This document shows positions 16,560 through 25,283 of a stretch of DNA of 64,000 nt, in pieces (position 1 is the stretch's first letter; every line of letters starts with the position of its first letter). Source of the stretch: Sphingomonas hankookensis (lineage in GTDB: Bacteria; Pseudomonadota; Alphaproteobacteria; Sphingomonadales; Sphingomonadaceae). The notes under the pieces were generated by a model. The model did no database searches and was not told the DNA's origin. It saw nothing but the letters and a program-made list of their open reading frames with translations. The DNA is taken from the NCBI RefSeq assembly GCF_001619955.1, contig NZ_LQQO01000034.1, forward strand, positions 62,001 to 126,000, in the 5' to 3' direction. The position numbers and the translations under genes are program-made.

Positions 16560-18387
16560 ATGATTAAGTATCGCGAGGATATCGATGGTCTACGGGCAAT
16601 CGCGGTCCTGCTGGTAATCGCGTTTCACTGCGGCTTCGCGCGCTTCATTCCTGGGGGCTATGTCGGCGTCGACGTATTTTTCGTCATCTCCGGCTATCTC
16701 ATTACCAAGATCATTTTTACCGATGCGCAGGCGGGGCGGTTTAGCATCTGGGATTTTTACGAACGACGCGTCCGGCGGGGCGTCTGCCATAATTCTACTT
16801 CCCGATGAAACGCTGCAGCAAGCGAAGAACACGGCGGCATCCGCTCTTTTTGCATCGAACATTTATTTTTATACTCAGTTCGACTATTTTGATGCTTCCT
16901 CCGAATTTAATGCCTTGCTTCACACGTGGTCTCTTTCGGTCGAAGAGCAGTTTTATATTTTCTTCCCGCCCCTGCTGGCATTTGTCCATCGCCGCTTTCC
17001 TGCAGCGCTCAAGCCCTTGGTCGGATTTATTCTCGTCATAACTCTGATTTTGTCGCAGTGGAGACTAGCTACCGATCCGTCTGCAGCATTTTATCTCGTC
17101 CAGTACCGGACGTGGGAACTGATGATCGGGTCGGTTTTAGCTCTTGGCATGATTCCCGAGTCGCGCGGTGGCGTCGTCGCCGATGTTGTCGGTGCAATTG
17201 GCCTGGGATGTATCGGCGCCAGCGCGCTACTCCTGACCAAAATCAGCAGCTTTCCCGGAATCAATGCGGCTCCCGCGTGCATTGGTGCAGCGTGCCTGAT
17301 CTGGTCGGGGTCGGCCCGTCGTACGTTGGCAGGACGATTGCTTAGCATCCCGCCGGCCCGCTTTTTCGGCAAGATTTCTTATTCTCTGTACCTTTGGCAC
17401 TGGCCGATTTGGGTCTTGGGCAATCAGGTGTACGAACCGAGGAACAGTGCTGGTCGGCTGGTCTACATCGCGATCGCGATCATAGCGGCGACCCTGTCCT
17501 GGCGGTTTGTCGAGCAACCGTTCCGCAAACGCGATGAGGCCGTTTCCTCAAAGCGCGTCGTGGCGATCGGTGTGGGATCGATGCTATTCGTCCTCGCTTT
17601 CGCCGCTGCCACACCGTTCGTCGCACGTGCCTATTGGCAAGTGCCTGCTCGTGTCGAGCGGGTGGCAAAGTTCATCAACTATCGCGCGGATGACAACTTC
17701 CGCGTCGGCAGTTGCTTCCTTACCACCCGCGACACATTCGCATCCTATGCGCGCGATACGTGCCTCCCCATTTCGTCGACGAAACCGAACTATCTGCTTC
17801 TAGGCGACAGCCATGCGGCGCATTTCCTGCCCGGTATGATGGCACAACGGGATCTTAACCTGCTACAGGCGACCGCATCGGGTTGCCGCCCCGTGGCCGA
17901 TCCCACCGGGGAGCGTCGCTGTACGGCCTTGATGCATTTCATCACGGACGAATTCCTCCCCCGGCACCGCATGGACACGGTTATCATCTCCGCCCGTTGG
18001 GCGAATGACGATTGGCCCGCTCTGCGTCGCCAGATCGAACACGTTCGTCGCTACGCCAATCACGTCATCATATTCGGCCCGATCGCTGAATATGACCGCG
18101 CATTACCACGCGTCCTTGCCACCGCCTTGTATCGCAACGATCCAAGCGTACTGGCAGATCATCGTGTCGCCGACAGGCGCGCGCTCGATGCCGAGTTCAA
18201 ACGGAAGGTACCCACGACCGGAGCAATCTACGTCTCGGTCTACGACGCAATTTGTCCTGATGGGCGTTGCACGCTTTGGACAGCCGACGGTAATCCGGTC
18301 CAATCGGATTATGGTCATCTGTCGGCGGAGGGGTCGAAGTTGATGATCGACCGAATCCGCCGTAACCATCCGTTCCCGCTCAAGTAG
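16560..18387 (+). pseudogene. Acyltransferase 3-SGNH protein (OafA/YrhL-like), internal deletion and frameshift
   Basis: The start reads MIKYREDIDGLRAIAVLLVIAFHCGF...GGYVGVDVFFVISGYLITKIIF...FYERRVRR, the classic acyltransferase-3 N terminus, then stops at 16808. From about 16785 the family sequence continues in the +1 frame (AIILLPDETLQQAKNTAASALFASNIYFYTQFDYF...HTWSLSVEEQFY) through the membrane region to an SGNH domain (LLLGDSHAAH, GHLSAEGS). About 13 family residues after ERRVRR are missing, so a deletion of about 40 bases (length 2 modulo 3) fits. Intact relatives O-acetylate surface polysaccharide or lipid. The gene is clearly AT-richer than its neighbours, suggesting recent transfer. 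Confidence 0.85.
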
Positions 18388-18485
18388 CGCCGGTCGGTCA
18401 GAGGGACGGGGATTTCGAACCTTAGTTGCGAAATCCCTGTTGCAACCTGCCTAAACCACGGTATTCGGCACGTCTCCCGCAGAGG

Positions 18486-18561
18486 GGGCGCTTAGCTCAG
18501 TTGGTAGAGCATCTCGTTTACACCGAGAGGGTCGGCGGTTCGAGCCCGTCAGCGCCCACCA
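18486..18561 (+). tRNA. tRNA-Val (anticodon TAC)
   Basis: A 76-base cloverleaf with acceptor stem GGGCGCT/AGCGCCC and encoded CCA at the 3' end. The D arm has AGCTCAGTTGGTAGAGC, the anticodon stem CTCGT-TTACACC-GAG gives anticodon TAC (valine), and the T arm is GGCGG-TTCGAGC-CCGTC. It sits between the disrupted acyltransferase gene and a leftward regulator. No integrase is next to it. Confidence 0.95.
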
Positions 18562-18774
18562 CCGCGCAGCGCAGGATGGGCTGCAAGCAGCACACACCAT
18601 GCGCCAGCGCGGCCAGCGGGTCGAAGCCAGGCCATAAGGCGCGGCTTCGCCACGACTGACGGCCTGCGCGGGTGCGATGCGGTTTTTTGCGTGGCTCCTG
18701 AGCCGCCTTGGCCTGCGCTAGCGCAGAACGGCACTGGATGAGTGGCCTGCCGCGCCGCTCCAAGGCGACACTCC

Positions 18775-19698
18775 CTACGCCCAGCCCAACCCCGCCTTCG
18801 CCACCGCCTGGCCATAGCGCTCCATCCCCGCCACCGCCTGCGCGGTGAGGGCGACGAACGCCCGGCGGCGGTCGCTCGGATCCTCGCGGCGCATCAGCAG
18901 GCCGGCATCGGTCATCGCCGTGATCCAGCGCAGCGCCGTCGTCGGCGGTACGGCGGCGGCGATGCACAGGCTCGACACCGATACCGTCAGCCCCTCCAGC
19001 CGGGCGGCGAACAGGTCGAGCAGCATGTCCCATGCGGGATCGGCGAACAGGTCCCTGGGGAAATACTGGTCGCGCATCCGGCGCGCGCGGATCGCGCCGC
19101 GGACGGTTGCGGCCGTGACCTCGACCGGTGCCTCGCTTTCGGACGGGGGCGCCACGAAGTCCGACCCGCGGTCGCGCACGCCGTCGCCGGCCCCTCCGTC
19201 GCGGCTGAGCTTGAGCAGCGCTTCGGCGATACGCGCGATCTCGGCGTTCAGTCGGCGCAGGCGTTCGGCGTCGCGCTCCGCGGCGTGCATCCCGCCAGCG
19301 ACACCGCCGCTCAGCGCAATCGCCGCAACCCGCTCCTCGGGCCGGGCGTCGCACAACAGGATCGCCGGGCCGCCCAGCAGGTGCAGCGACACGATGTCGA
19401 GCGCATCGAGCGGGAAGCTGGCGACGATCTGCGCCCGGTCGCGCCGGGCGCGTGCGACCAGCAGCGGCAGGGCGCGGTCGAGGTCCGCCGGATCGACGCC
19501 CGCCGCCTCGACCAGCAGCAGGTCGGCATGCGGGATCGCATCGAGCGCGTCGGCGATCTCGGCAAAGCCGATCGTGTCGCCGAGCTGTACCCCGGCCGCG
19601 CGCGCCGCCTGTGCCGCATCGTCCGCCGCGATCGCATCGTCGGCGACGATGATCGCCCGCCGCGTTGCCGGCTCACCAAATCCTTCGAACGCCGTCAA
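18775..19698 (-). CDS. MarR-type winged-helix regulator with a receiver-like N-terminal domain
   Basis: 307 residues. The front half (about 10-130: RRAIIVADDAIAADDAAQAARAAGVQ...ADLLLVEAAGV) has alternating strands and helices like a response-regulator receiver, but the usual paired acidic residues and conserved lysine are not clear. A linker follows, then from about 220 a winged HTH of MarR type (LTVSVSSLCIAAAVPPTTALRWITAMTDAGLLMRREDPSDRRRAFVALTAQ). This two-part layout is familiar from sphingomonad genomes under generic names. Target genes and signal are unknown. It is followed by no obvious partner kinase. Confidence 0.75.
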   Translation of the reverse strand: MTAFEGFGEPATRRAIIVADDAIAADDAAQAARAAGVQLGDTIGFAEIADALDAIPHADLLLVEAAGVDPADLDRALPLLVARARRDRAQIVASFPLDALDIVSLHLLGGPAILLCDARPEERVAAIALSGGVAGGMHAAERDAERLRRLNAEIARIAEALLKLSRDGGAGDGVRDRGSDFVAPPSESEAPVEVTAATVRGAIRARRMRDQYFPRDLFADPAWDMLLDLFAARLEGLTVSVSSLCIAAAVPPTTALRWITAMTDAGLLMRREDPSDRRRAFVALTAQAVAGMERYGQAVAKAGLGWA

Positions 19699-19751
19699 AC
19701 CGTCCCCCTGTCCTATCCGTATACGGGAGCCGATAGGAGGGACGGGCCGGC

Positions 19752-21242
19752 TTAGTCCATCGCCTTCACGATTTCCTCGACCATCTTCTTGGCGTCGGCG
19801 AGCAGCATCATGGTGTTGTCGCGGTAGAAGACCTCGTTATCGACCCCGGCATAGCCCACCCCGCCCATCGACCGCTTGATGAACAGCACCGTCTTTGCCT
19901 TTTCGACGTCGAGCACCGGCATGCCGTAGATCGGCGAGGTCTTGTCGGTCTTCGCCGCCGGGTTGGTCACGTCGTTGGCACCGATGACGAAGGCGACGTC
20001 GGTCTGTGCGAATTCGGAGTTGATGTCCTCCAGCTCGAACACATCGTCATAGGGCACGTTGGCTTCGGCGAGCAGCACGTTCATATGCCCCGGCATCCGC
20101 CCCGCGACCGGGTGGATGGCGTATTTCACGCGGACGCCATGCTCCTTCAGCTTGTCGCCCATTTCCCTGAGCGCGTGCTGCGCCTGGGCCACCGCCATGC
20201 CGTAGCCGGGGACGATGATGACCTGTTCGGCCTGCTGCATCAGGAAGGCGGCGTCCTCTGCCGATCCGCGCTTCCACGGCCGGTCGATCGCCGCCGCGCC
20301 TCCCCCGCCGCTGTCGGTCGCGCCGAAGCCGCCGGCGATCACACTGATGAAGCTGCGGTTCATCGCGCGGCACATGATGTAGCTGAGGATCGCGCCCGAC
20401 GAGCCGACCAGCGCGCCGGTGATGATCATCGCAGTGTTGCCGAGGGTGAAGCCCATCGCCGCCGCCGCCCAGCCCGAATAGCTGTTGAGCATCGACACGA
20501 CGACCGGCATGTCCGCCCCGCCGATCGGGATGATCAGCAGGAAGCCGATCGCGAACGACAGCACGACCACCGCCCAGAACGGCCAGCTGTCCTGCGTATG
20601 CGCGAACTGCGCGACCAGCAGCAGGATCGCGGCCAGCGTGGCGAGGTTGATGACGTGCCGGCCGGGCAGCAGGATCGGCTTGCCCGACATGGAGCCGTTC
20701 AGCTTCAGGAAGGCGATGACCGAGCCGGAGAAGGTGATCGCGCCGATCGCGACTCCTAGGCCCATCTCGACCTTGCTGACCGGGTTGATGACCGCGAAGG
20801 GCTGTCCGATCATCGGGATCACCATCATCGCGATGCCGAACGGCTGCGGGTTCAGATAGGCGGCGATCCCGACCAGGACGGCGGCGAGACCGACTAGCGA
20901 GTGGAAGGCGGCGACCAGCTGCGGCATCGCGGTCATCGCGATGCGCTTGGCGGTGGTCAGGCCGATGACCGCACCGATCGCGATGGCGATCAGGATTTCG
21001 GCGATCGTGACGACATCATAGCTCCACGTTTCGCCATAGAGGTCGGATCGCTCCGACAGTCCGCCGACGATCGGCAGATGCGTAAAGATCGTGGTCAGCA
21101 CCGCGATCCCCATGCCGATCATGCCGAGCCGATTGCCCCGCCGGCTGGTCGCTGGCGACGACAGGCCGCGCAGCGCGAGGATGAAGCACACGCCCGCCAC
21201 CAGATAGGCGAAGGCGACCCATGGATTGACCGGTGCGTGCAT
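19752..21242 (-). CDS. pntB: NAD(P) transhydrogenase beta subunit PntB
   Basis: 496 residues. About nine membrane segments in the first 290 residues form domain II. The NADP(H)-binding domain III follows, with VIIVPGYGMAVAQAQHALREM, HPVAGRMPGHMNVLLAEANVPYDDVFELEDIN and VIGANDVTNPAAKTDKTSPIYGMPVLDV, all strongly conserved. With the alpha subunits it couples hydride transfer from NADH to NADP+ to proton entry, supplying NADPH. It begins 4 bases after pntA2 and is the last gene of the operon. Confidence 0.97.
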   Translation of the reverse strand: MHAPVNPWVAFAYLVAGVCFILALRGLSSPATSRRGNRLGMIGMGIAVLTTIFTHLPIVGGLSERSDLYGETWSYDVVTIAEILIAIAIGAVIGLTTAKRIAMTAMPQLVAAFHSLVGLAAVLVGIAAYLNPQPFGIAMMVIPMIGQPFAVINPVSKVEMGLGVAIGAITFSGSVIAFLKLNGSMSGKPILLPGRHVINLATLAAILLLVAQFAHTQDSWPFWAVVVLSFAIGFLLIIPIGGADMPVVVSMLNSYSGWAAAAMGFTLGNTAMIITGALVGSSGAILSYIMCRAMNRSFISVIAGGFGATDSGGGGAAAIDRPWKRGSAEDAAFLMQQAEQVIIVPGYGMAVAQAQHALREMGDKLKEHGVRVKYAIHPVAGRMPGHMNVLLAEANVPYDDVFELEDINSEFAQTDVAFVIGANDVTNPAAKTDKTSPIYGMPVLDVEKAKTVLFIKRSMGGVGYAGVDNEVFYRDNTMMLLADAKKMVEEIVKAMD

Positions 21243-21246
21243 CCCC

Positions 21247-21525
21247 TCACCCCTTCTTCTTGTACATGGCGAGCATGCGTTCGGTGACGGCGAACCCGCC
21301 GAAGATATTGATGCTGGCCAGCACCACGCCGAGCAGCCCCAGCCATTTGGCCCCCGGCACGCCCGCGGCGGCGGCGGCGATCAGCGCGCCGACGATGATG
21401 ACCGAGGAGATGGCGTTGGTGACCGCCATCAACGGCGTATGCAGCGCCGGCGTCACCGACCAGACGACATAATAGCCGACGAAGCAGGCGAGGACGAAGA
21501 TCGACAGGATCGAGAGGAAGTCCAT
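21247..21525 (-). CDS. pntAB: NAD(P) transhydrogenase alpha subunit, membrane part (PntA2/PntAB)
   Basis: 92 residues starting MDFLSILSIFVLACFVGYYVVWSVTPALHTPLMAVTNAISSVIIVGAL, with AAGG(A)-type Shine-Dalgarno sequence upstream; the frame extends 9 codons further but without homology. Three or four membrane helices correspond to the C-terminal membrane domain of the E. coli PntA, encoded separately as in many alphaproteobacteria. It contributes to the proton channel with PntB. In this genome it is separated from pntA by two unrelated small genes. Confidence 0.95.
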   Translation of the reverse strand: MDFLSILSIFVLACFVGYYVVWSVTPALHTPLMAVTNAISSVIIVGALIAAAAAGVPGAKWLGLLGVVLASINIFGGFAVTERMLAMYKKKG

Positions 21526-21536
21526 CGAGTTATCCT

Positions 21537-21890
21537 TCAAGATCCTCCCCAAGCATGCTTGGGAAGGGGGACCGCCGGCGCAGCCGGGGGTTGGAGGGGC
21601 AGCGCGGTCTCGGCGATCGCTTCGGCCGCGGCGCCGGGGTCGGCTAGCACGTCACGGGCGGGGATGCGGACGATGGTCAGGCCCCGTGCAGCGAGGACGG
21701 CGTCCCGCTCAGCGTCGCGCGCAGAACGGCTCCCCCGATCATGCGCCTCGCCGTCGATCTCAATCGACAGCTTGGCTCGCGCGCAATAGAAGTCGAGCAC
21801 GTACTTCAAGATCGGATGCTGCCGCCGAAACTTCAGGCCATAGGGTTCAAGTCGCAGGCGTTGCCACAGCAGCACTTCGGGCAAGCTCAT
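21537..21890 (-). CDS. DUF559 domain protein (restriction-endonuclease-like fold)
   Basis: 117 residues from the ATG at 21890. The sequence MSLPEVLLWQRLRLEPYGLKFRRQHPILKYVLDFYCARAKLSIEIDGEAHD...RDAERDAVLAARGLTIVRIPARDVL contains the FRRQHPI, DFYC and IEIDG elements of DUF559, which is related to very-short-patch-repair-type nucleases. The family start normally includes about 10 residues upstream (QARRLRRE), present in frame but without a start codon other than CTG. The last 20 codons lie in a family E repeat, and another copy lies just upstream, so the gene is bracketed by repeats within the pnt operon. Substrate and activity are unknown. Confidence 0.75.
   Translation of the reverse strand: MSLPEVLLWQRLRLEPYGLKFRRQHPILKYVLDFYCARAKLSIEIDGEAHDRGSRSARDAERDAVLAARGLTIVRIPARDVLADPGAAAEAIAETALPLQPPAAPAVPLPKHAWGGS
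21538..21601. repeat. Palindromic repeat, family E (overlaps the DUF559 3' end)
   Basis: AGATCCTCCCCAAGCATGCT and its complement CTTGGGAAGGGGGACC, then a GGCGCAGCC hairpin and GTTGGAGGGGC. It is half of the unit seen complete at 42402-42540. It encodes the tail ...AVPLPKHAWGGS of the DUF559 protein. Confidence 0.7.
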
Positions 21891-21927
21891 TTCGCGCCGC
21901 AGGCGTCGTGCCTGTCGGACCGTCGAA

Positions 21928-21983
21928 GCCCCTCCACCACGCTGCGCGTGGTCCCCCTCCCCATGCGACGCATGGGGAGGATT
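21928..21983. repeat. Palindromic repeat, family E (upstream of DUF559)
   Basis: CCCCTCCACCACGCTGCGCG, then TGGTCCCCCTCCCCATGCGA and CGCATGGGGAGGATTTG. It is the other half of the family E unit, oriented towards the copy at 21538-21601, so the two halves enclose the DUF559 gene. Confidence 0.7.
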
Positions 21984-22000
21984 TGAGGAGGTGATCGCTC

Positions 22001-22369
22001 TCACCGTTTCGCCAGCACCTGTTCCGCCAGCAGCCGCTGGATCGCGGCCGGGTCGGCGTTGCGGCTGACCTTCAGGACCATCGGCGTCGCCTGCCCGGTG
22101 ACCCACAGGTGCAGGTCGCTGTCGAGGTCGAACGTCCCGGCGCTTTCGACCGAAAAGCCGGTGATCGAGCGATAGGGTACGCTGCGGAAGGCGATCTTGG
22201 AGCCGGTGATGCCCTGCACGTCGACCAGCACGAAGCGCAGGTTGGTGAGGAAGGCGGTGTCGCGGAGCGAGCGGAAGGCGGCCAGTACCTCCTCCCCCGC
22301 GATCAGGGCGTGGCCGTATTTTTCGTGGATTTCGGCCGGATCGACCTCGTGGCTGCTGAACAGACCCAT
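22001..22369 (-). CDS. Bacterial PH domain protein (YvbH/DUF1696-like)
   Basis: 122 residues, start MGLFSSHEVDPAEIHEKYGHALIAGEEVLAAFRSLRDTAFLTNLRFVLVDVQGITGSKIAFRSVPYRSITGFSVESAGTFDLDSDLHLWV. This is the bacterial pleckstrin-homology fold with the typical SVPYRSI segment. It has no signal or membrane helix, so it is cytoplasmic. Members are of unknown function, some linked to stress. GGGGGAATATC precedes the ATG, and the gene starts 13 bases after the pntA stop, so it is read with the transhydrogenase operon. Confidence 0.85.
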   Translation of the reverse strand: MGLFSSHEVDPAEIHEKYGHALIAGEEVLAAFRSLRDTAFLTNLRFVLVDVQGITGSKIAFRSVPYRSITGFSVESAGTFDLDSDLHLWVTGQATPMVLKVSRNADPAAIQRLLAEQVLAKR

Positions 22370-22382
22370 TGATATTCCCCCT

Positions 22383-23510
22383 TCAAGCGGTCAGGCGTGT
22401 GTTCGTCACCTGGCCGTCCTGCGTCAGGCGGATCGCCTGCGTTACCTCGTCATCGGCGGGCAGGATCGGGCGGCCGGCGTCCTTGTCCCAATAGGCGGCC
22501 AGAAAGTTGTAAAGGTTGCGCGCAAACAATGCCGATGCGTCCGCGGCAAGGCGGCTTGCCACGTTGCGATGGCCGACGATGTTGACACCGTGTCGCTGAA
22601 CCACCTCGCCCGCGACCGATCCTTCGACATTGCCGCCCTGTTCGACCGCGAGGTCGACGATGACGCTGCCCGGCCGCATCGAGGCGATCTGCGCGTCGCT
22701 GATGAGCCGGGGAGCGGGCCTGCCCGGGATCAGCGCGGTGGTGATGACGATGTCCTGTTTCGCGATATGGGCGGAGACCAGCTCGGCCTGTGCGGCCTGA
22801 TACTCGGCGCTCATTTCGCCGGCATAGCCGCCCGCGCCTTCGCCCTCGATGCCTGCAACCTTCTCCACGAAGATCGGCTTGGCGCCCAGAGACAGGATCT
22901 GTTCCCTGGTCGCCGAGCGCACGTCGGTCGCGCTGACCTGCGCCCCCAGCCGGCGCGCGGTGGCGATCGCCTGCAAGCCCGCCACGCCGACGCCCATGAC
23001 GAATACCCGCGCCGCGCTGATCGTACCGGCCGCCGTCATCATCATCGGGAAGGCGCGACCATATTCCGATGCGGCGTCGAGCACCGCCTTGTACCCCGCC
23101 AGGTTCGCCTGCGACGACAAGATGTCCATCGACTGGGCGCGGGTGATGCGCGGCATCCATTCCATCGCCAGCGCCTCCAGCCCGAGCGCGGCGTACCCTT
23201 CGATCCGCGCGCGGTCGCCGAACGGATTGAGGCTCCCCAGCAGCCATGCACCGCGCTTTGCGCCGGAAAGGCTTTCCGGCGCGGGCGCGGCGACGCCCAG
23301 CACGATGTCGGCATCGGCCAGTATCTGCGCGCGGCCGCCGATGGTGGCGCCGGCGGCGGCATAGGCGGCATCGTCGATCGACGCAGCCGTCCCCGCCCCC
23401 GTTTCCACCGCCACCTCGGCGCCGAGGCCGATCAACTTCTTAACCGTTTCGGGGGTCGCGGCGACCCGGCGTTCGCCGGCGGCCTGTTCGGCGAGCAGCG
23501 CGACCTTCAC
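22383..23510 (-). CDS. pntA: NAD(P) transhydrogenase alpha subunit, NAD-binding part (PntA1/PntAA)
   Basis: 375 residues from a GTG start (MKVALLAEQAAGERRVAATPETVKKLIGLGAEV). The alanine dehydrogenase/PNT N-terminal domain is followed by the NAD-binding Rossmann domain (VFVMGVGVAGLQAIATARRLGAQVSATDVR) and the segment DIVITTALIPGRPAPRLI. It is domain I of the proton-pumping transhydrogenase and lacks the membrane part, which is supplied by the separate pntA2. The start is one base past the stop of the coxIV-like microprotein gene, indicating translational coupling. Confidence 0.96.
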   Translation of the reverse strand: MKVALLAEQAAGERRVAATPETVKKLIGLGAEVAVETGAGTAASIDDAAYAAAGATIGGRAQILADADIVLGVAAPAPESLSGAKRGAWLLGSLNPFGDRARIEGYAALGLEALAMEWMPRITRAQSMDILSSQANLAGYKAVLDAASEYGRAFPMMMTAAGTISAARVFVMGVGVAGLQAIATARRLGAQVSATDVRSATREQILSLGAKPIFVEKVAGIEGEGAGGYAGEMSAEYQAAQAELVSAHIAKQDIVITTALIPGRPAPRLISDAQIASMRPGSVIVDLAVEQGGNVEGSVAGEVVQRHGVNIVGHRNVASRLAADASALFARNLYNFLAAYWDKDAGRPILPADDEVTQAIRLTQDGQVTNTRLTA

Positions 23511-23511
23511 G

Positions 23512-23637
23512 TCAGCCCGCGATCAGATAGATGACCAGTGCGGCGATCAGGGCGCAGATCACGGTGCCCCAGGTGAACCAGCGCAGGAAGCTGTTGTACG
23601 TCCCGGCATGGGCGGGCGGGCGGCCTTCTACTGCCAT
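23512..23637 (-). CDS. aa3-type cytochrome c oxidase subunit IV-like microprotein (41 aa)
   Basis: MAVEGRPPAHAGTYNSFLRW followed by FTWGTVICALIAALVIYLIAG. The HAGTYxxFLxxxxWGT motif followed by one membrane helix matches the bacterial aa3-type oxidase subunit IV family (about 40-50 residues), a peripheral-to-oxidase single-span subunit in alphaproteobacteria. It is the first gene of the transhydrogenase operon, with its stop one base from the pntA start. No catalytic oxidase subunits are in the window. It is too short for ordinary ORF cut-offs. Confidence 0.88.
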   Translation of the reverse strand: MAVEGRPPAHAGTYNSFLRWFTWGTVICALIAALVIYLIAG

Positions 23638-23824
23638 CGGAACTCCTCTCGATCCGTTATCTTGGCGCAAGACTAGCGCGCCGCCACCCGCGCGCCAAGC
23701 CCTGTGCCGACGCGCCGTTCCGAGGCCGCAGGAAACGACATTGCGTCATCGGCTTAAGTCGAATTTTACGAACGTCTGCGCATGGTTGCTCCGTTACGGG
23801 ACGATAGGGACACATGGACAGCAT

Positions 23825-25255
23825 ATGACGCGCGACGGGCAAAGGCTGTTGATGGTGATCGACGACGAACCGGCGCAGCGGCGGCTGGTCGCGGCGATCG
23901 CGGGGCGGCGCGGGTGGCGCACGCTGTTCGCGCGGGATGGGGAAAGCGCGCTGGCGATGCTCGGCACGCCCGACGGCATGGCGCTGGACGCGGTGCTGCT
24001 GGACCATTGGTCGCCGGATGCCGATGCGACCGCGCTGATCGCCGAATTGCGCCGCAACCGCCCGGCGCTGCCGATCCTGTTGCTCACCGCCAATGAATCG
24101 GTGGCGGGCGCGGTCGCGGCGATGCGCGCGGGGGCGAGCGATTTCCTGGTCAAGCCGATCGCCGCCGAACGGCTGCTGACCGCCCTGGAAGCCGCGGCCG
24201 GTGGTGCCACGCGCGGCGAGCTGCGCCCACTGACCGAGAAACTGTCGATGACGCTGGCATTCGAGGAGATCGTCGGGTCGGCCCCGCAATTCCGCGCTGC
24301 CCTCGCCATCGCCGCCAAGGCGGCCCGCGCGCGGGTGCCGGTGCTGATCGAGGGCGAAAGCGGGGTCGGCAAGGAAGTGGTCGCGGATGCGATCCACGCC
24401 GCATCCCCGCGCGCCCGCAAGCCGATGGTGCGGGTCAATTGCGGCGCGATCCCCGCCAATCTGGTCGAAAGCGAGCTGTTCGGCCACGAAAAGGGCGCGT
24501 TCACCGGCGCGTTCGAACGCAAGATCGGCCGGTTCCAGGAAGCGGACGGCGGCACGATCTTCCTCGACGAGATCGGCGAAATGCCGTTCGAGACGCAGGT
24601 GAAGCTGCTGCGGGTGCTGCAATCGGGCGAGATCCATGCGGTCGGCGCGCGCCATCCGCGCGAGGTGGACGTGCGCGTCATCGCCGCGACCAACAAGACG
24701 CTGACGCAGGAGGTCGAGGCCGGACGGTTCCGCGAGGACCTGTATTACCGGCTGAACGTCGTGCAGGTGACGATCCCGCCGTTGCGCGACCGCATCGGCG
24801 ACATTCCCGCGCTGGCCCGCCACCTGATGGCGCGGATCGCGCAGCAGCCGGGGCTGCGGCCGCTGGGGATCACCGACGATGCCATTGCGCTGCTCGGCAC
24901 CTATCCGTGGCCGGGCAATGTCCGCCAGTTGCAGAACGCGCTGTTCCGTGCGGCGGTGCTGTGCGACGGGGACGCGCTGACCCGGGCCGATTTCCCCGAG
25001 ATCGCACAGATCGCGGAAGGCGGCGCGCCGCAGCCGGTGCTGCCCGCGCAACGCCACGATGTTGCGGGCGGTGTCACGCTGTTCCGCCCCGACGGAAACC
25101 TGCGCGCGCTGGAGGAGATCGAGGCCGACGTCATCCGCCTCGCCATCGGCCATTATCGCGGGCGGATGACCGAGGTCGCCCGGCGGCTGGGGATCGGGCG
25201 GTCGACGCTGTATCGGAAATTGGGCGAATTGGGGATCGACCAGAACGCCGCTTGA
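23825..25255 (+). CDS. Sigma-54-dependent response regulator, NtrC family
   Basis: 476 residues starting MTRDGQRLLMVIDDEPAQRR. The receiver domain (1-120) has Asp13-Asp14, phospho-acceptor Asp60 (AVLLDHWSP) and Lys110. The AAA+ domain (about 145-375) has Walker A GESGVGKE (177-184), the sigma-54 contact GAFTGA (224-229) and Walker B GGTIFLDEIGEM. The C-terminal Fis-type HTH (RMTEVARRLGIGRSTLYRKLGELG) binds enhancers. It activates sigma-54 promoters after phosphorylation. No histidine kinase is adjacent, so it is an orphan here. A longer frame to 23531 overlaps the coxIV gene and is unlikely. Confidence 0.92.
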   Translation: MTRDGQRLLMVIDDEPAQRRLVAAIAGRRGWRTLFARDGESALAMLGTPDGMALDAVLLDHWSPDADATALIAELRRNRPALPILLLTANESVAGAVAAMRAGASDFLVKPIAAERLLTALEAAAGGATRGELRPLTEKLSMTLAFEEIVGSAPQFRAALAIAAKAARARVPVLIEGESGVGKEVVADAIHAASPRARKPMVRVNCGAIPANLVESELFGHEKGAFTGAFERKIGRFQEADGGTIFLDEIGEMPFETQVKLLRVLQSGEIHAVGARHPREVDVRVIAATNKTLTQEVEAGRFREDLYYRLNVVQVTIPPLRDRIGDIPALARHLMARIAQQPGLRPLGITDDAIALLGTYPWPGNVRQLQNALFRAAVLCDGDALTRADFPEIAQIAEGGAPQPVLPAQRHDVAGGVTLFRPDGNLRALEEIEADVIRLAIGHYRGRMTEVARRLGIGRSTLYRKLGELGIDQNAA

Positions 25256-25283
25256 GGGATTTTCGCCCCCCCTTCGAAAGGTC

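Noticed and set aside
18562..18774. Integrase remnant or attachment site downstream of tRNA-Val
   Set aside because: No recombinase fragment and no repeat of the tRNA 3' end could be found in the following sequence.
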